A DNA stretch of 64,000 nt from Mesotaenium endlicherianum (lineage: Eukaryota > Streptophyta > Zygnematophyceae > Zygnematales > Mesotaeniaceae), in NCBI GenBank assembly GCA_009602735.1, contig WELA01010735.1, positions 151,143 to 215,142 on the forward strand. The letters run 5' to 3'. The position numbers and the translations under genes are program-made. Within the stretch, counting starts at the first letter, position 1. The number at the start of each line of letters is the position of its first letter. Shown here one piece after another: positions 45,433 to 56,433 of the stretch. The notes below the pieces were generated by a model. It saw only the letters and a program-made list of their open reading frames with translations, was not told the origin of the DNA and made no database searches.

Positions 45433-47813
45433 TTGCAGACTCAAACAGCCATGGCTGCCATGGCTTCTTCTTCTACAGGCTTTGTGGTAGAGGTAGGCAC
45501 TAAGATACTCACTCCTAGCAAGATTTGGGGTGAGAGTTGGGCTGCGCAAGAGTTCGAAGAGCACTATGAAGAGTTCTTTTTTGTAGAAATTCTTGAAGAA
45601 GAGGTGCATAAAACAAAGGAAACCAGGTATAAAATCTACTTTGGGTACGATGGGGAGTACAAAACATGGGGTCGCAAGCAGATACTACAGTATGTGCCCA
45701 TTGTACCCGAGTTTAGGTGGTTTTGCCCTTATGAGGGAGTAGTGAGGGTGGAGGCTTCTTCTAACCCAATTTCGCAAGAAACTAGCAGTAGAGCATTTCA
45801 AGTGACACCTGTCACTCCTGTCACTCAAAGCACCCCTGAAGTCACTGATACACCACAAGCAGATGCATCTAAGGCTGAGACAGAGTCAGACTCGGCCTTA
45901 GATCCTGCAGAACCAAGGCGAAAGAGAGGTAGACCTGCAAAACAGACTAGATCAGACATGAGTGTGCCCTGCAATAGAGAGGAGAGGAAAAACAGAGTGG
46001 TAGTGGCAAGAGAGGGTGCAAAGAAGAGAGCACACAAAGGCTACAGGCAGAAGAAGAATAGGGTCTCAGATGAAGAAGAATTCAGCAGTGACTCGGAGCT
46101 GGAGTCCGAAGGTGAGCCCCTGGTGGCAACTCAAGATGAAGAACAAGTGCTGGAGCCTGTGACGCCTGTGGAGCCAGCAAATAGTGGAGGAGAAGAGTAC
46201 AGCTGGAGACCTGCAGAGGAAGGTGAAGTGCCCCCATGGTTGGTTAAGCCTGTCAGTAATGTGGGCACAGGCCTGGTCAGAGTCAGTACCAGGCTGTTTC
46301 ATACATTCAGCCCATTTGCTGTGCTTTGTCTCTTGGTTGGCATAGATTGGTATGACCAGATGGCTGCTGCAACAAATGAGTATGCTCAAAATGAAGGTGC
46401 TAAGAAATGGGTCATTCTTACCACCAGTGAGCTCATTCTGTGGCATGGGCTATGCATTGCTATGGCACTCAACCCTTTGCCTAGGTATACAATGTATTGG
46501 AGAACTGACAGTTTTGGTCCTGTACTATTTCCAGCTTTTGGAAAGTACATGTCCAGAGATAGGTGGGTCCAGATAAAGTCCTACTTGCACATCATTTCAA
46601 ATGCTGGTAGAGATGTGTTTCCTACAGCTTCTGGAGAATATAGGCTATGGCAGTGTCAGCCATTCATAGACTTGCTCAAGAGTACATTCAAGCAATACTA
46701 TAATCCAGGTGAGCACTTGACTATAGATGAGCGGCTTATCCCGACTAGAAACAGACAATGCCGAGTCCGGGTGTATTGCCCAAGAAAGCCTTATAAGTTT
46801 GGTATTGAGTTGTTTACTTTGGTTGACAGTATAACATACTATNTAGTATAACATACTATTGCTACAATTTTGTAGTATTTGACAAGGTCAAGAGACCAGG
46901 CAGGAATACTACGGTTGTGTTGGAGATGGTGAGCACTTTGCCCCTGGGGCAGACTTACAGCTTTGTCTTAGACGGAGGCTTTACTAGCCCTGTACTTGTA
47001 AGAGAGTTGTCTAACCTAGGTCATGGAGCTACTGGTACTGTTGTCAATAGAAAGCACTATCCTATCAAGGACCTGGTCCTAGATGTACCTGCAGGCAAGA
47101 GAGAGGCAGAACAGGGCAGCTTCAAGGCCCTCGTGAGTGATTGGCCTGAACAAGTAGCAGTTGTCTGGCAGGACAAGAAGCCAGTCTACTTCTTGTCTAA
47201 CTATAGAGGCTTGAATGTGGTTGAAGTTGAGAGAAGGCAGAAGGGAGGAGAGACTAGCAATATACCTGCTCCTCGTATTGTGAAGCACTATAACCAGTAC
47301 AAAGACGCCGTTGACCAGTTTGACAAACTTTGCTTGAAGGACAACTATTTAGTAGAGACAGGGTAGGTCGCTAGGAAGTGGTGGCACCGCTTGTACTGGG
47401 GCCTGTTTGATGGTGCCATTGCAAATGCATACATCTTGTATGAGCTGGCTCACCCTGGAGCTGACAGATATTCTTTCATGTTGCGGCTAGTGAAAGACAT
47501 GTCGGAGTGGGTACATCCTCGCGACAGGCAGACAAGATCAAGTTCAGCAGGAGCTTCTGGAGAGCAGAGATGGACTGGCAGGCACTTCCCAAACAAGGTC
47601 AAAAAAGGAGAGAGAAGGTCTTGTATAGTGTGCTCTGCTGAGAAGTTTGACAAAGGGGCTGCAGGCAGGAAGAGTAGATGTCAGTACATGTGTATGCCCT
47701 GCGACGGCATCTTGCACCCTAGTTCCTGCTTTGAGATCTACCACACTACCAAGAACATTGACCATTTGGATGTAGGCAAGAAGAGGTTGCCTAATGGCTG
47801 CCCTAAGAAGTAG
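45433..47813 (+). CDS. piggyBac transposase
   Basis: About 785 codons from 45433, or start at Met 45451. N-terminal ~90 residues (FEEHYEEFFFVEILEEE, YKIYFGYDGEYKTWGRKQI) resemble a small Tudor/chromo-type fold, not a usual piggyBac part. AT-hook-like RRKRGRPAKQ near 45,915. DDE_Tnp_1_7 domain from about 46,270: catalytic Asp in TIDERLIP (46726-46728), in VLDGGFTS (46971-46973) and in AVDQFDK (47313-47315). C-terminal Cys-rich zinc-binding domain (CIVC...CQYMCMPC...CFEIYH, about 47,617-47,745). Two oddities: a single n at 46843 with 15 duplicated bases beside it, which looks like an assembly join, and one in-frame TAG at 47364-47366. All three catalytic Asp are present. Confidence 0.92.
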
Positions 47814-47826
47814 TACCATTGGTAGC

Positions 47827-47832
47827 AATAAA
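47827..47832 (+). terminator. AATAAA polyadenylation signal of the transposase gene
   Basis: Canonical hexamer 14 bases after the transposase stop codon. The remaining 640 bases to the right terminal repeat hold no ORF of note. Confidence 0.6.
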
Positions 47833-48543
47833 GACTCAAAATACATTTTTTTTTGCACACATTATGTGCTCTAAACTTCAGATTTGACGACTCGTCCATG
47901 GGGCCTAATGTGGTAGAAGTCATTATTTTTGCTTGACATAATTTTACTGCTCTTGTGTAATAGGATGGTAGAGTACCTTGTTATAAATGCTCCGAAACTT
48001 ATTTGAATGCATTCCATCAAGTTTTGAAAATTATATGACCCATTTAGTGAAGCTGCATGGTGCATCTCTTAGTGAAATTATGGGACCAGGTCCAAAAAGC
48101 TGGTGTCAATTTTGGGCCTAAACTTTAGCATGTTAGCGTATACAAAGTATTGAATGAGATGAAAATCTGTCAAGTGCAGTGTGATCACTACATCAGGATG
48201 TATGCTAGAAAAAATCAGGACCTTGAAATCTGTTGTACTTCTTCGCATATTGCGCCCAAAAGAAATGTACCTTTTGCGAGTCACACGTGTGTTACCTTTC
48301 AAGTACAAAAAAGTATAATGAAAAATGCCGCAAAATCCGGAAAAAGTACTTTGCCAGAATCCTTATCCAAAGAACATTTCAAATATATATCACTTTCACA
48401 TACCACATGAGTACTCTATTTATCATTAGCATCCAAAGAAGGGCTATTATGAGGTTGGTTTTGGTCCCAGTGGCAGTAAAGCTAGTGTTAAGACTTCTGC
48501 AGTTTAATGTTGTCGAGGCGACAACAAGTTAAGTTGGAGAGAT

Positions 48544-49256
48544 TGTAATATATCAGTAGATATAATACTCATTTAAATACAATAGTTAATCATGTTCAGC
48601 CTGCTGAACTCTAGTTAAACAAGCAGTGTGCTGGACTTCATATTTAATAGCAGTTTAATGACTTAGCCGGAAGCAGCGGGCTGAAGTCAACTTAAGTCAG
48701 CTTGCTGACACATTCTTTGACAGCCAGCTGACTTCCGTACTCGGTAGCAGCGCATTGCCTCGATATGCATCTAAGTGTGATATGCTAGATTAATGGCCAG
48801 ATGACATCCCTATGATGGATGGCGATTCGGGATGATGGGAGATGGTGGTGGATTTGGTTAACCGAGGTCCTACCAACGTGGTTAACTCCCGGGTAGGCGG
48901 TGCCATCGCACTGGCCGTTGAACCATTAACCCATTCCATTTACATATGCTAGGCATTGCTCTCGAGTTCGGCATTCGGAAACGAGGCCAACTCTCTTGTA
49001 TAGCTTACTGAGAGAAACCTGAATCCAAGGCGCGAAGCCATTGATACGCACTGCCTTCTAACCTTGCTTATGTATGAGTTTACTGATTGCATTATTGATG
49101 CTAGTTTACTCGCATTTGACTTACGAGTATTGTTAACTGCTAGTGTCTTGTCCTTTGTCGTTTAACCAGTTAACGAAAAATACCATAAAGATTACTTGCT
49201 GATATAAAGATCTTCATTAATTGCTAATCTCCTATTTGGTAAGACGATTCATTTCA
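48544..49256 (+). repeat. A2 3' LTR
   Basis: 713-bp TG...CA, followed by the AGGGA duplication. The polypurine tract and GTTGTCG hairpin lie just upstream (about 48,508-48,543). Confidence 0.9.
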
Positions 49257-49847
49257 AGGGACCACAAGATCCCAGCCTGCTATGCACTTCGTGACCACCT
49301 GGTTGACCACGGCGCAAGGTGCGCCGTTTCATGAGAAACCCTTTAAGTTGGGACCCACGGATCTAGGTATAACGACCATATTAATTGGTCGGTTGATTAA
49401 AGCCTGAACCGTTCAGTTGCTGACGACGGCTCCGCCTACCCGGGAGTTAACTACACTGGTAGGACATCGGTTTACCGAATCTCAATCGACCTCCCGATTT
49501 TCAGCATACTACGGTCACATGTGCCAGTCTACAAATAATTATCTAAATGAATGTATGTATCTTCAGTTTGCTGAGTCCAAGTATACTAACTATTATTATA
49601 CGAGCTTACTATATATCAACCTACTAACATTACGTCCTATATATAATTGGTATATAAATCTCAGCCAACTTCACTATGATACAAAAGTCATCCTGCCTAC
49701 GTTTTTGACAAAGTAAGTAAACTCGCATTACATCGACAAACATTCATTTAGATGAACTCGTGCATGTGAGTATATTGACATAATACTTATTTAGGATTGT
49801 ATTTATATATGCAATTAATTAAATAGATAATGAGCTGATTCATTACA
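49257..49847 (-). repeat. Y1 5' LTR, right piece
   Basis: It begins with the duplicated AGGGA (49257-49261) after A2 and runs to ...attcattaca. It carries one copy of the ~57-bp unit (about 49,665-49,720). Confidence 0.85.
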
Positions 49848-50648
49848 TAAATGTCGAACGACACATAACATGCAAAGGGACTTTGCATCCGAGCAGATTT
49901 GAACCCGCAACGTGTCGTTTGAAATGTTCACACCTAATCGATTGGCAAAGTTTTCATAACTACCGCTTCATGACGAAAGCATCTATACGCAACTACGCGA
50001 ATAGTCGCGACTTTTCGAAAAGTCGCGAGAACGCGAAAATGCCCGTTTGGCGCGAAACGATTTTTCGGAAATCGTCGAACAGTCTCCAAATGGCCAAACG
50101 ATGCGTTTCAAGCTTTCAGTCAAATGGGTTGTACCCCTTCGCCTGTTTTCGTTGACATGAACCAGTGCCCTAGGAGATGACTGGAAGCACTCTAGTGCCT
50201 CACGTCGTGCAGGTATGAATACCTGCAGGAGTCATTGTGAGTGCAACTCTTACAAGCACACATTCTACGTTAGTTTCCATTTTCACTTTCTCGAGGATTT
50301 GTCAATGTGCATAAGTATGGAGATTTTCTTTCCACTTCATCTAAATATTCTTGAATACTGAGGAAAGATCCTCGCGAAGAGAAGAAACGTTACAAACAAG
50401 GCAAAGTGTATGGTCGACAGTGGCGCAAGTGCAGATTTTGTGCACAAAAAGTTGGTGAAGGAGTGGCGAATCCCTGTGCAAAAGTATTGTGAGCCTAAGG
50501 AGGCAATTTTGGCGAATGGGCAGAGACTCAAGTGTGGTGCACCTACAGAAGCAATTCACGAGGAAGTAGCGGGGCACCAGAGTAAGGAAGTTTTGGAGCA
50601 GGCAGAGCTAGGTCACCATGAGGTGTTCTTGGGCCGACCATGGCTAAG

Positions 50649-51906
50649 TGTAATGAATCAGTTCATTATTTATTTAATTAATTGCATATAGAAATATAAC
50701 ACTAAATAAGTATTATGTCAATATACTCACATGTGCGAGTTCATCTAAATGAATGTATGTCGATGACATGCAAGTTTACTTACTTTGTCAGAAATGTCAA
50801 CAGGATGACTTTTGTATCACAGTGTAGTTTGCTGACTTGTTGAGAAGGTTAGCAGGGTGACTTTTGTATCATAGTATAGTTTGTTGAGATTTGTATATCA
50901 GTTGCATATAGGATGTAATATCAATAGGTTGACATATAGTAAGCTCTCCTCGTATTAGTCAGTATACTTAGCTTCAGTACGCTGAGAACGGATACATTCA
51001 TTTAGATGATTATTTGTAGATTGGCACATGTGACCGTAGTGTACTGAAAGTTGGAAGGTCGACTGAGATTTGGTAGACCGATGTCCTACCAGTGTGGTTA
51101 ACTCCTGGGTGGGCGGAGGCGTCGTCAGTCAGCTGAACAATTAGGACTTCAATCAACCGACCCATTAATATGGTCGTTATACCTAGATCCGTGGGTCCCA
51201 ACTTAACGGGTTTCCCACGAAACGGCGCACCTTGCGCCGTGGTCAACCAGGTGGTCACTAGGTACATAGCAGGCTGGGATCTTGTGGTCCCTCATTCTGG
51301 ACAGTAGGCTTTACAGTCGGATTTCTACTTGCAAGTCATGTGTGCACTTTTGGGTTCGTTCTAATGACCAGCCTTCACATAAATTGAGATGGTTGCTTCG
51401 TCTGCGCTCCAAATGGAACGAACTAGGACGTTTCAGAAAGGTCTCGTCAAGATGTATCCGTTGCCGTTAAGTTTGCTCAATTTGGAGTCGTATTGGCAGA
51501 GTTATGCCCTCTGACATTTCGGGGTCACACAGCGGACAGATTCCATGGTTTTGCACCTAAGTCAGTGGGATGTGTTTTCGGTACATTATGGTCATCTGAA
51601 TGAGAGCGCCTTTGCTATTCAGTCCCCTGATGTTGTGCATGTGCTATACATGCTTGCATGCCTGGTAGGCAAGAGGCCATGAGATACTAAAGGAGAAGCT
51701 CTAGTCCCCAAGCTCGCCTCTTTCTTGTGCTTTGTATTCGTGTGCAACTATGGCACACTACGATAAGTGAGTCAAGGGTCAAGATGAGTAAACGGAATTC
51801 ATTATAAGGGCGAAGATCGCTTCCTGATTTCACACGCTTCCACCTATCTTTGATCTTTTATATTTAAATGAAATATATTAATCTTGAATAAGCAAGATTC
51901 ATTTCA
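50649..51906 (+). mobile_element. Y-family solo LTR (Y4), opposite orientation to Y1
   Basis: 1,258 bp, TG...CA, perfect TSD CTAAG (50644-50648 and 51907-51911), inserted in the C1 protease region. Two ~57-bp tandem units at about 50,765-50,880. Confidence 0.88.
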
Positions 51907-52991
51907 CTAAGGAAGCCAACCCTGGAGTGCACTGGAGCACGGGACAAGTGAAAATCCAAGGGGCGTGATGGTCGAATGGAGACAGCGAAACAGGTGGAGG
52001 TAGATACGGCCACAAGTGATTTTTAACTGTTAAGCTTGCCAGTTAAGAAGCTATGCAGGGCAAATAAGGTGAAGGGAATGTACCTTGTTTCGGTGGCCCT
52101 GCTTCGGTCATCAGATGGAGCAACCGTGAATCCTAAAAGTCTGGGCGAGCGCCTGTCGTCGTGGGAGCAAGTAGTGGTATCTGATCCCCTTGCTCAGAAC
52201 AAGCGAGCCCAACCGCTCAAAAGAAGAAGAAGCCTGCTGAGATGCCTGCCCACATTAAGACGTTGTTAAAGGAGTTCAAGTGATTTTCTTGAGGAAAGAC
52301 GTGCAGAATTACCTCCACAAAGAGCTATAAAGCACAAGATTATGTTGGAACCAGGCTGCAAGTCACCAGTGAGACCCGCCTGGCAACAATCGCTTGCGGA
52401 GTTGAATGAGTTGAAGAAGCATCTGACAAAGTTGTTGGAGAAAGAATTCACTCGACCCAGCGAGTCTCCATTTGCAACGCCAGTCTTATTTGTGAAGAAG
52501 AAGAATGGGACTATGAAGATGTGTGTCGACTATTGGGCACTCAGCAAGGTCAACAACAAGAACAGGTACCCACTTCCACAAGTGGACAAGTTGATTTTGG
52601 GACAAAGTATATCTCAAAGATCGATTTGAGGAGTGGCTACCACCAGGTATGGATTGCAAAAGGAGACGTTCAGAAGACTGCTTTCATGACTCGCTATGGC
52701 TTATTTGAGTTCACAGTCATGCCTTTTGGGTTGACTAATGCACCTGCTACATTCATGGCACTCATGTTCAAACCCTATTTGGACCAGTTTGTGGTGGTAT
52801 TTTTGGACAACATCTTGGTCTATTCAAAGATCTTGCAAGAGCATGTGAAGCATCTGAGAAAGGTGTTGGACGTCTTGAGAGATTAGAAGCTATATGGGAA
52901 GATGAGCAAGTGCGACTTCTGTCTCAAGGAAGTTGAGTTTCTTGGGCACATAGTGAGAGCTGAAGGAGTCAAGGTGGACCAGAAGAAGGTG

Positions 52992-53494
52992 TGTAGTGAA
53001 ACAGATAGATAAAGTACTTAGTAAAATGAAATACTTTATCTATTCAGGACAAGGATCTTTGAACACAAGTGGTAGCTTCTTGAAAGAGACATGACTTCTT
53101 GAAAGTTAATATATTTCTGGATTTTGGCACGTACAAGAGTGATTCTGGAATGTCTTTCTATGTTCTAGCTCTTGTTTATATATTTGCTACAGAAACAATT
53201 TTTAAGAAGGTGCATGTTGATGTGTTGGCACCCAACACATCCCAAAACTTGCCACCTCTTTCTAGAATAATGTACACATGTCCTTTTGACCTAAAAATGG
53301 CACATTTGACTTTTGCCACATAGAGTTCTTCTAGGTCCTTCCTCTAACTTTGAAAATGCCTTTGAAGGTTCAAAGGACATGAACCAAGTCACTAGAGTAT
53401 CTATTCACACTTGACTCCACACAATACTACTCCAAATATATTCAAAAGCATTAAAATATATGCAAACTAATATATTAGAACTCAAATCACTACA
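52992..53494 (+). mobile_element. Family B solo LTR (B3)
   Basis: Exactly 503 bp, as the B1 LTRs, with a perfect TSD AGGTG (52987-52991 and 53495-53499), inserted in the C1 RT region. LTR-LTR recombination removed the body. Same orientation of sequence as the B1 LTRs, so the sense strand is uncertain; hairpin at 53219-53241. Confidence 0.9.
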
Positions 53495-55597
53495 AGGTGC
53501 AAGCAGTCAGAGATTGGCCGGTACTTGCTGATATTTATCAACTTAAGAGCTTTCTCGGCATGGCAAATTATTATCGACGCTTCTTTTAATGATTCGCCAC
53601 GGTGTGTGCACCGCTCACAGACATGTTGAAGAAGCAGGATAAGTGGCTATGGGTGACAAGGAGCAACAAGCCTTTGAGAAGACTAAGGACCCGTAGACAC
53701 AAGCACCTGTGTTGGCAATTGCCAATCCAAAGCTTCCTGTGACCATCATCACGGGCGCATCAAACTTGGCCGTGGGAGCCATTCTTCTCTAGGACCAAAG
53801 CAAAGGATTGCAACCTGTGGCGTATGAAAGCAAGAAGTTGAGTCCTGCTGAGCAGAACTATGCAGCACACGAGCGAGAGTTGTCGGCTATTATCCAGGCT
53901 TTGAGGAGTTGGCAATGTTATGTGGACGGCCGGAAGGTGTTCATCAAGACCGACCACAAGAGCTTGGAAAACTCTATGACGCAGCCAACGCTGACACCAA
54001 GACAGGCAAGGTGGATGGAGTTTCTGCAACAATTCGACCACAAAATTGAGTATTACCTGGGAAGATCAACCTTGCAGACGCTTTATCTAGGAGGTGTGAC
54101 CTTGCAGCTGTCTCAGTCATCGAGGAGAACATGGACTTCAAGGAGAAGCTTAAGAAGGGTTACATGGAGGACCCAGAGTTTGCTGATGGTGGAGGTGTTG
54201 GGCCCAACTCAAGTATGCAGAAGAAGGACAACATATGGTATTATGGTGATTTCGAGAGAGTGGTGGTAATTGACATCAAGGAGCTACCGGACTTACTACT
54301 TGCTGAGCATCATCATTGCTTATATGCTGGACACTTTGGAAGCCAGAAGACGGCAAGCGTGCTAAAATAAGAGTAATATTGGAGAAATATGGATAAGGAC
54401 ATCAATAAGTGAATCAAGAGTTGCGATGCGTGCCAGTGGAACAAGGCACCAAATCAAAAAAAGGAAGGTACATTGCAGCCCCTACCTTCTCCGTGGGAGC
54501 AGATTGCTATAGACTTCATCACATCTTTACCAATGAGTGGTCGAGGGCACGATGCAGTATGGGTCGTGTCCGATAGTCTCAACAAGATGGCTCACTTCAT
54601 TCCCATTAAGGAATCTTCTACGACAGTAGATGAGGCACGGCTATTCTTTGGTCATATTTTCAAAATACATGGGTTGTCACAGGTGATTGTTTCAGATCGG
54701 GATCCAAGGTTCACTAGCAACTTTTGGCGGTCATTGTTTACTTTGATGGTGGCCAAGCTGAGTATGAGAACTTTCTATCATCCTCCGACAGACGGGCAGA
54801 GTGAGAGGCTAAATAGAACTCTGCAAGAGGTGCTCAGGAATTTTGAAATGGAAGATCCTTCAGAGTGGGACAAGAAGCTGCCAGGGTTGGAGTTTGCCTA
54901 CCACAACAGCATGCAGGGATCTACCAAGCAGACAACATTAATTATGGTTTATGGGCAAGAAGTATGTCATCCAAGGAACATCTTGCTCGAGAAGGCGAAG
55001 GAGACTCAGGTTCCTAGTTCACAAGCTTTTATGAAGCAGATGGCCAAGACTTGGGACATTAATAAAGACGTGTATTCGGAAGGCACAGGAAGAGCATGTC
55101 AAGCATGCTAACAAGCACCGGAGAGAAGTGATATTCCATGTGGGCAACAAAGTACTCTTGTCAACAGAGAATCTACCTTTCACGGGCAAGAGGAAACTGC
55201 GGGTACGATCTACAGTTCCAATTTCGGTGCTCAAGCAGGTGAATCCAGTGGCCTACAAGTTGGAACTTTCTTCAGATCGGGGTATCCATGATGTGTTCCA
55301 TGTCCGTTTCCTGCGGCCATACGTTGACTCGAATGAAGAACACCTAGAACGACTACTTACACAGCCACCACTGGTCAAGATTGATGATGCATTGAAGTAT
55401 TAAGTGGAGGCGATTGTCGGTGATCGATGAGTCAAGCGAGGTCAGCCATTTATTCAAGCGTATCTTATCAAGTGGAAAGGCTACCATGCGGACGACAACA
55501 CTTGGGAGCCGGAGGTCAACTTAACTCATTATAAGAGTAAGTTGAGACGTTATCTGCAGAAGACGTCGAGGACGTCGCATTTTGAGGAGGGAGATGA

Positions 55598-56297
55598 TGT
55601 AAGTTCATAGGATTGTAGAGTGCATTGTTTTGGTCATTTTGACATAATATTCATTGAATTTGGTGAAGTATTGAGAAAGTTATGGATTTCTGAAGTTTTA
55701 TTAGTTTAAAGGTTCGTCAACGACTGTCCTTAATTCGCGGTGAGCGCAACCGTCGGATTGACCGACATCGTCAAGCAATCTGGGCCGTTAGAGTGAATTT
55801 GAACCTTTGTAATTTTGGCTGCGGCGGAGTGCCAACCAGGTCGATTTACCTAAAATATTTGAGTTAACTTAGCGCGCCTAAGTTAGTGTATTCTAGATGT
55901 TTCAATGCATGCATGTGAACGTCAAACGGCCACACACGTTAGATGAGGCTTATCTGGCCTACTCATGAATATTCTGGAAGGGGCAATTTGACAAACACTA
56001 AGAAATTTCGTTGCTACGCGGCCCTCCCTCCTAGGGGCGAGCGGTCGTCGTAGAAAGATATAAATAGACATAACTTCTTCGTTTCTTATCAATTTTCACT
56101 TATATAAATTCCTACAAGTTTGTAATGACAAGGCCTTTCATCCTTTTCCATTTGGGAGCACTTTCTTGCTACTCAAAATGTTCAATAATTTTCCAAAGCT
56201 GTCTTAGTGATATGCCGCTGCACTCTCGAGTATGATTGCAACCAGTTTTGTTCCTCGAGAGTCACTACGCTTCCACTGGAGCACTCCGCCCCTTTCA
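55598..56297 (+). repeat. C-family LTR followed by a primer-binding site
   Basis: 700-bp TG...CA preceded by a purine-rich tract (gaggagggagatga) as for a 3' LTR, yet followed by TGGTATTGGAGCAGG (from 56300), a primer-binding site as for a 5' LTR, and then by a gag-like start (MESQSAIGGGEHVEHVERVE) at 56334. TATA-like atataaatag near 56,060. Confidence 0.8.
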
Positions 56298-56433
56298 TAT
56301 GGTATTGGAGCAGGTTTAGTTTGATATTATATTATGGAGTCGCAGTCGGCAATCGGAGGGGGCGAACATGTTGAGCATGTTGAGCGCGTGGAGCAGCAGG
56401 CAGCGCCAACAATGACAAGAGAGCAACAAGAGA
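56298..56433 (+). pseudogene. Start of a second C-family gag
   Basis: Leader with primer-binding site and about 34 codons of gag-like N-terminus, ending abruptly where Y internal sequence begins (gagagttaacaatcc). Fossil fragment. Confidence 0.6.

Larger units (their letters stand above)
45153..48487 (+). mobile_element. piggyBac-superfamily DNA transposon
   Basis: 3,335 bp with perfect 12-bp terminal inverted repeats CACTAGCTTTAC (45153-45164) / GTAAAGCTAGTG (48476-48487) and the diagnostic TTAA duplication (45149-45152 and 48488-48491). It sits between ORF3 and the 3' LTR of A2; A1 shows the uninterrupted sequence there (around 26,880). It carries one transposase gene. piggyBac elements move by cut and paste into TTAA, so this insertion postdates A2. 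Confidence 0.95.
30377..49256 (+). mobile_element. A2, family A element, broken, with two nested insertions
   Basis: Perfect TSD AGGGA (30372-30376 and 49257-49261) in the Y1 5' LTR. 5' LTR 30377-37702 (split by B1), gag about 37.7-39.2 kb, pol about 39.2-43.0 kb, third ORF about 43.4-45.1 kb, 3' LTR 48544-49256. Net length about 8.9 kb, as A1. Coding parts are broken in roughly ten or more places; some of these coincide with assembly joins. The LTRs differ more than those of A1, so it is older. It hosts B1 and a piggyBac element. Confidence 0.9.
16160..49847 (-). mobile_element. Y1, LARD-like non-coding LTR retrotransposon, host of A1 and A2
   Basis: LTRs 16160-17292 and 29756-49847 (the latter split by A2; about 1.2 kb net). 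Internal region 17293-29755, split by A1; about 3.6 kb net and without a plausible ORF. The primer-binding site (reverse of gctccaataccac) abuts the right LTR and the polypurine tract abuts the left LTR, so the element reads on the minus strand. Flanks taaaa/taaat are a near-TSD (4 of 5). It is non-autonomous, relying on proteins made elsewhere; its LTR tips and 3' hairpin match family A. Confidence 0.85.
15791..50394. mobile_element. W-family LTR (W2) split by the Y1 element
   Basis: Left part about 15,791-16,159, right part 49,848-50,394. It is alignable in patches to W1 at 8608-9477 (for example gcaaaacgaccaaga near 15,940 and 8,765, and the TATA region near 50,215). Diverged and old. The left edge is approximate and I found no TSD, so a rearrangement at one side is likely. 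Confidence 0.6.
50395..56297 (+). mobile_element. C1, old Ty3/gypsy chromovirus, broken
   Basis: Protease (VDSGASADFV) at about 50.4 kb, RT about 52.3-52.9 kb, rest of RT and RNase H about 53.5-54.1 kb, integrase about 54.2-55.2 kb, chromodomain about 55.4-55.6 kb, then a 700-bp LTR at 55598-56297. It is interrupted by a Y solo LTR and a B solo LTR. Broken in many places (about ten or more). No 5' LTR or gag upstream; the left side abuts W2. Confidence 0.8.

Noticed and set aside
49870-49915. tRNA-like stretch (reverse reads gcgggttcaaatctg, similar to a B box)
   Set aside because: No cloverleaf could be drawn and no A box at the right distance; may be a chance or a SINE remnant.
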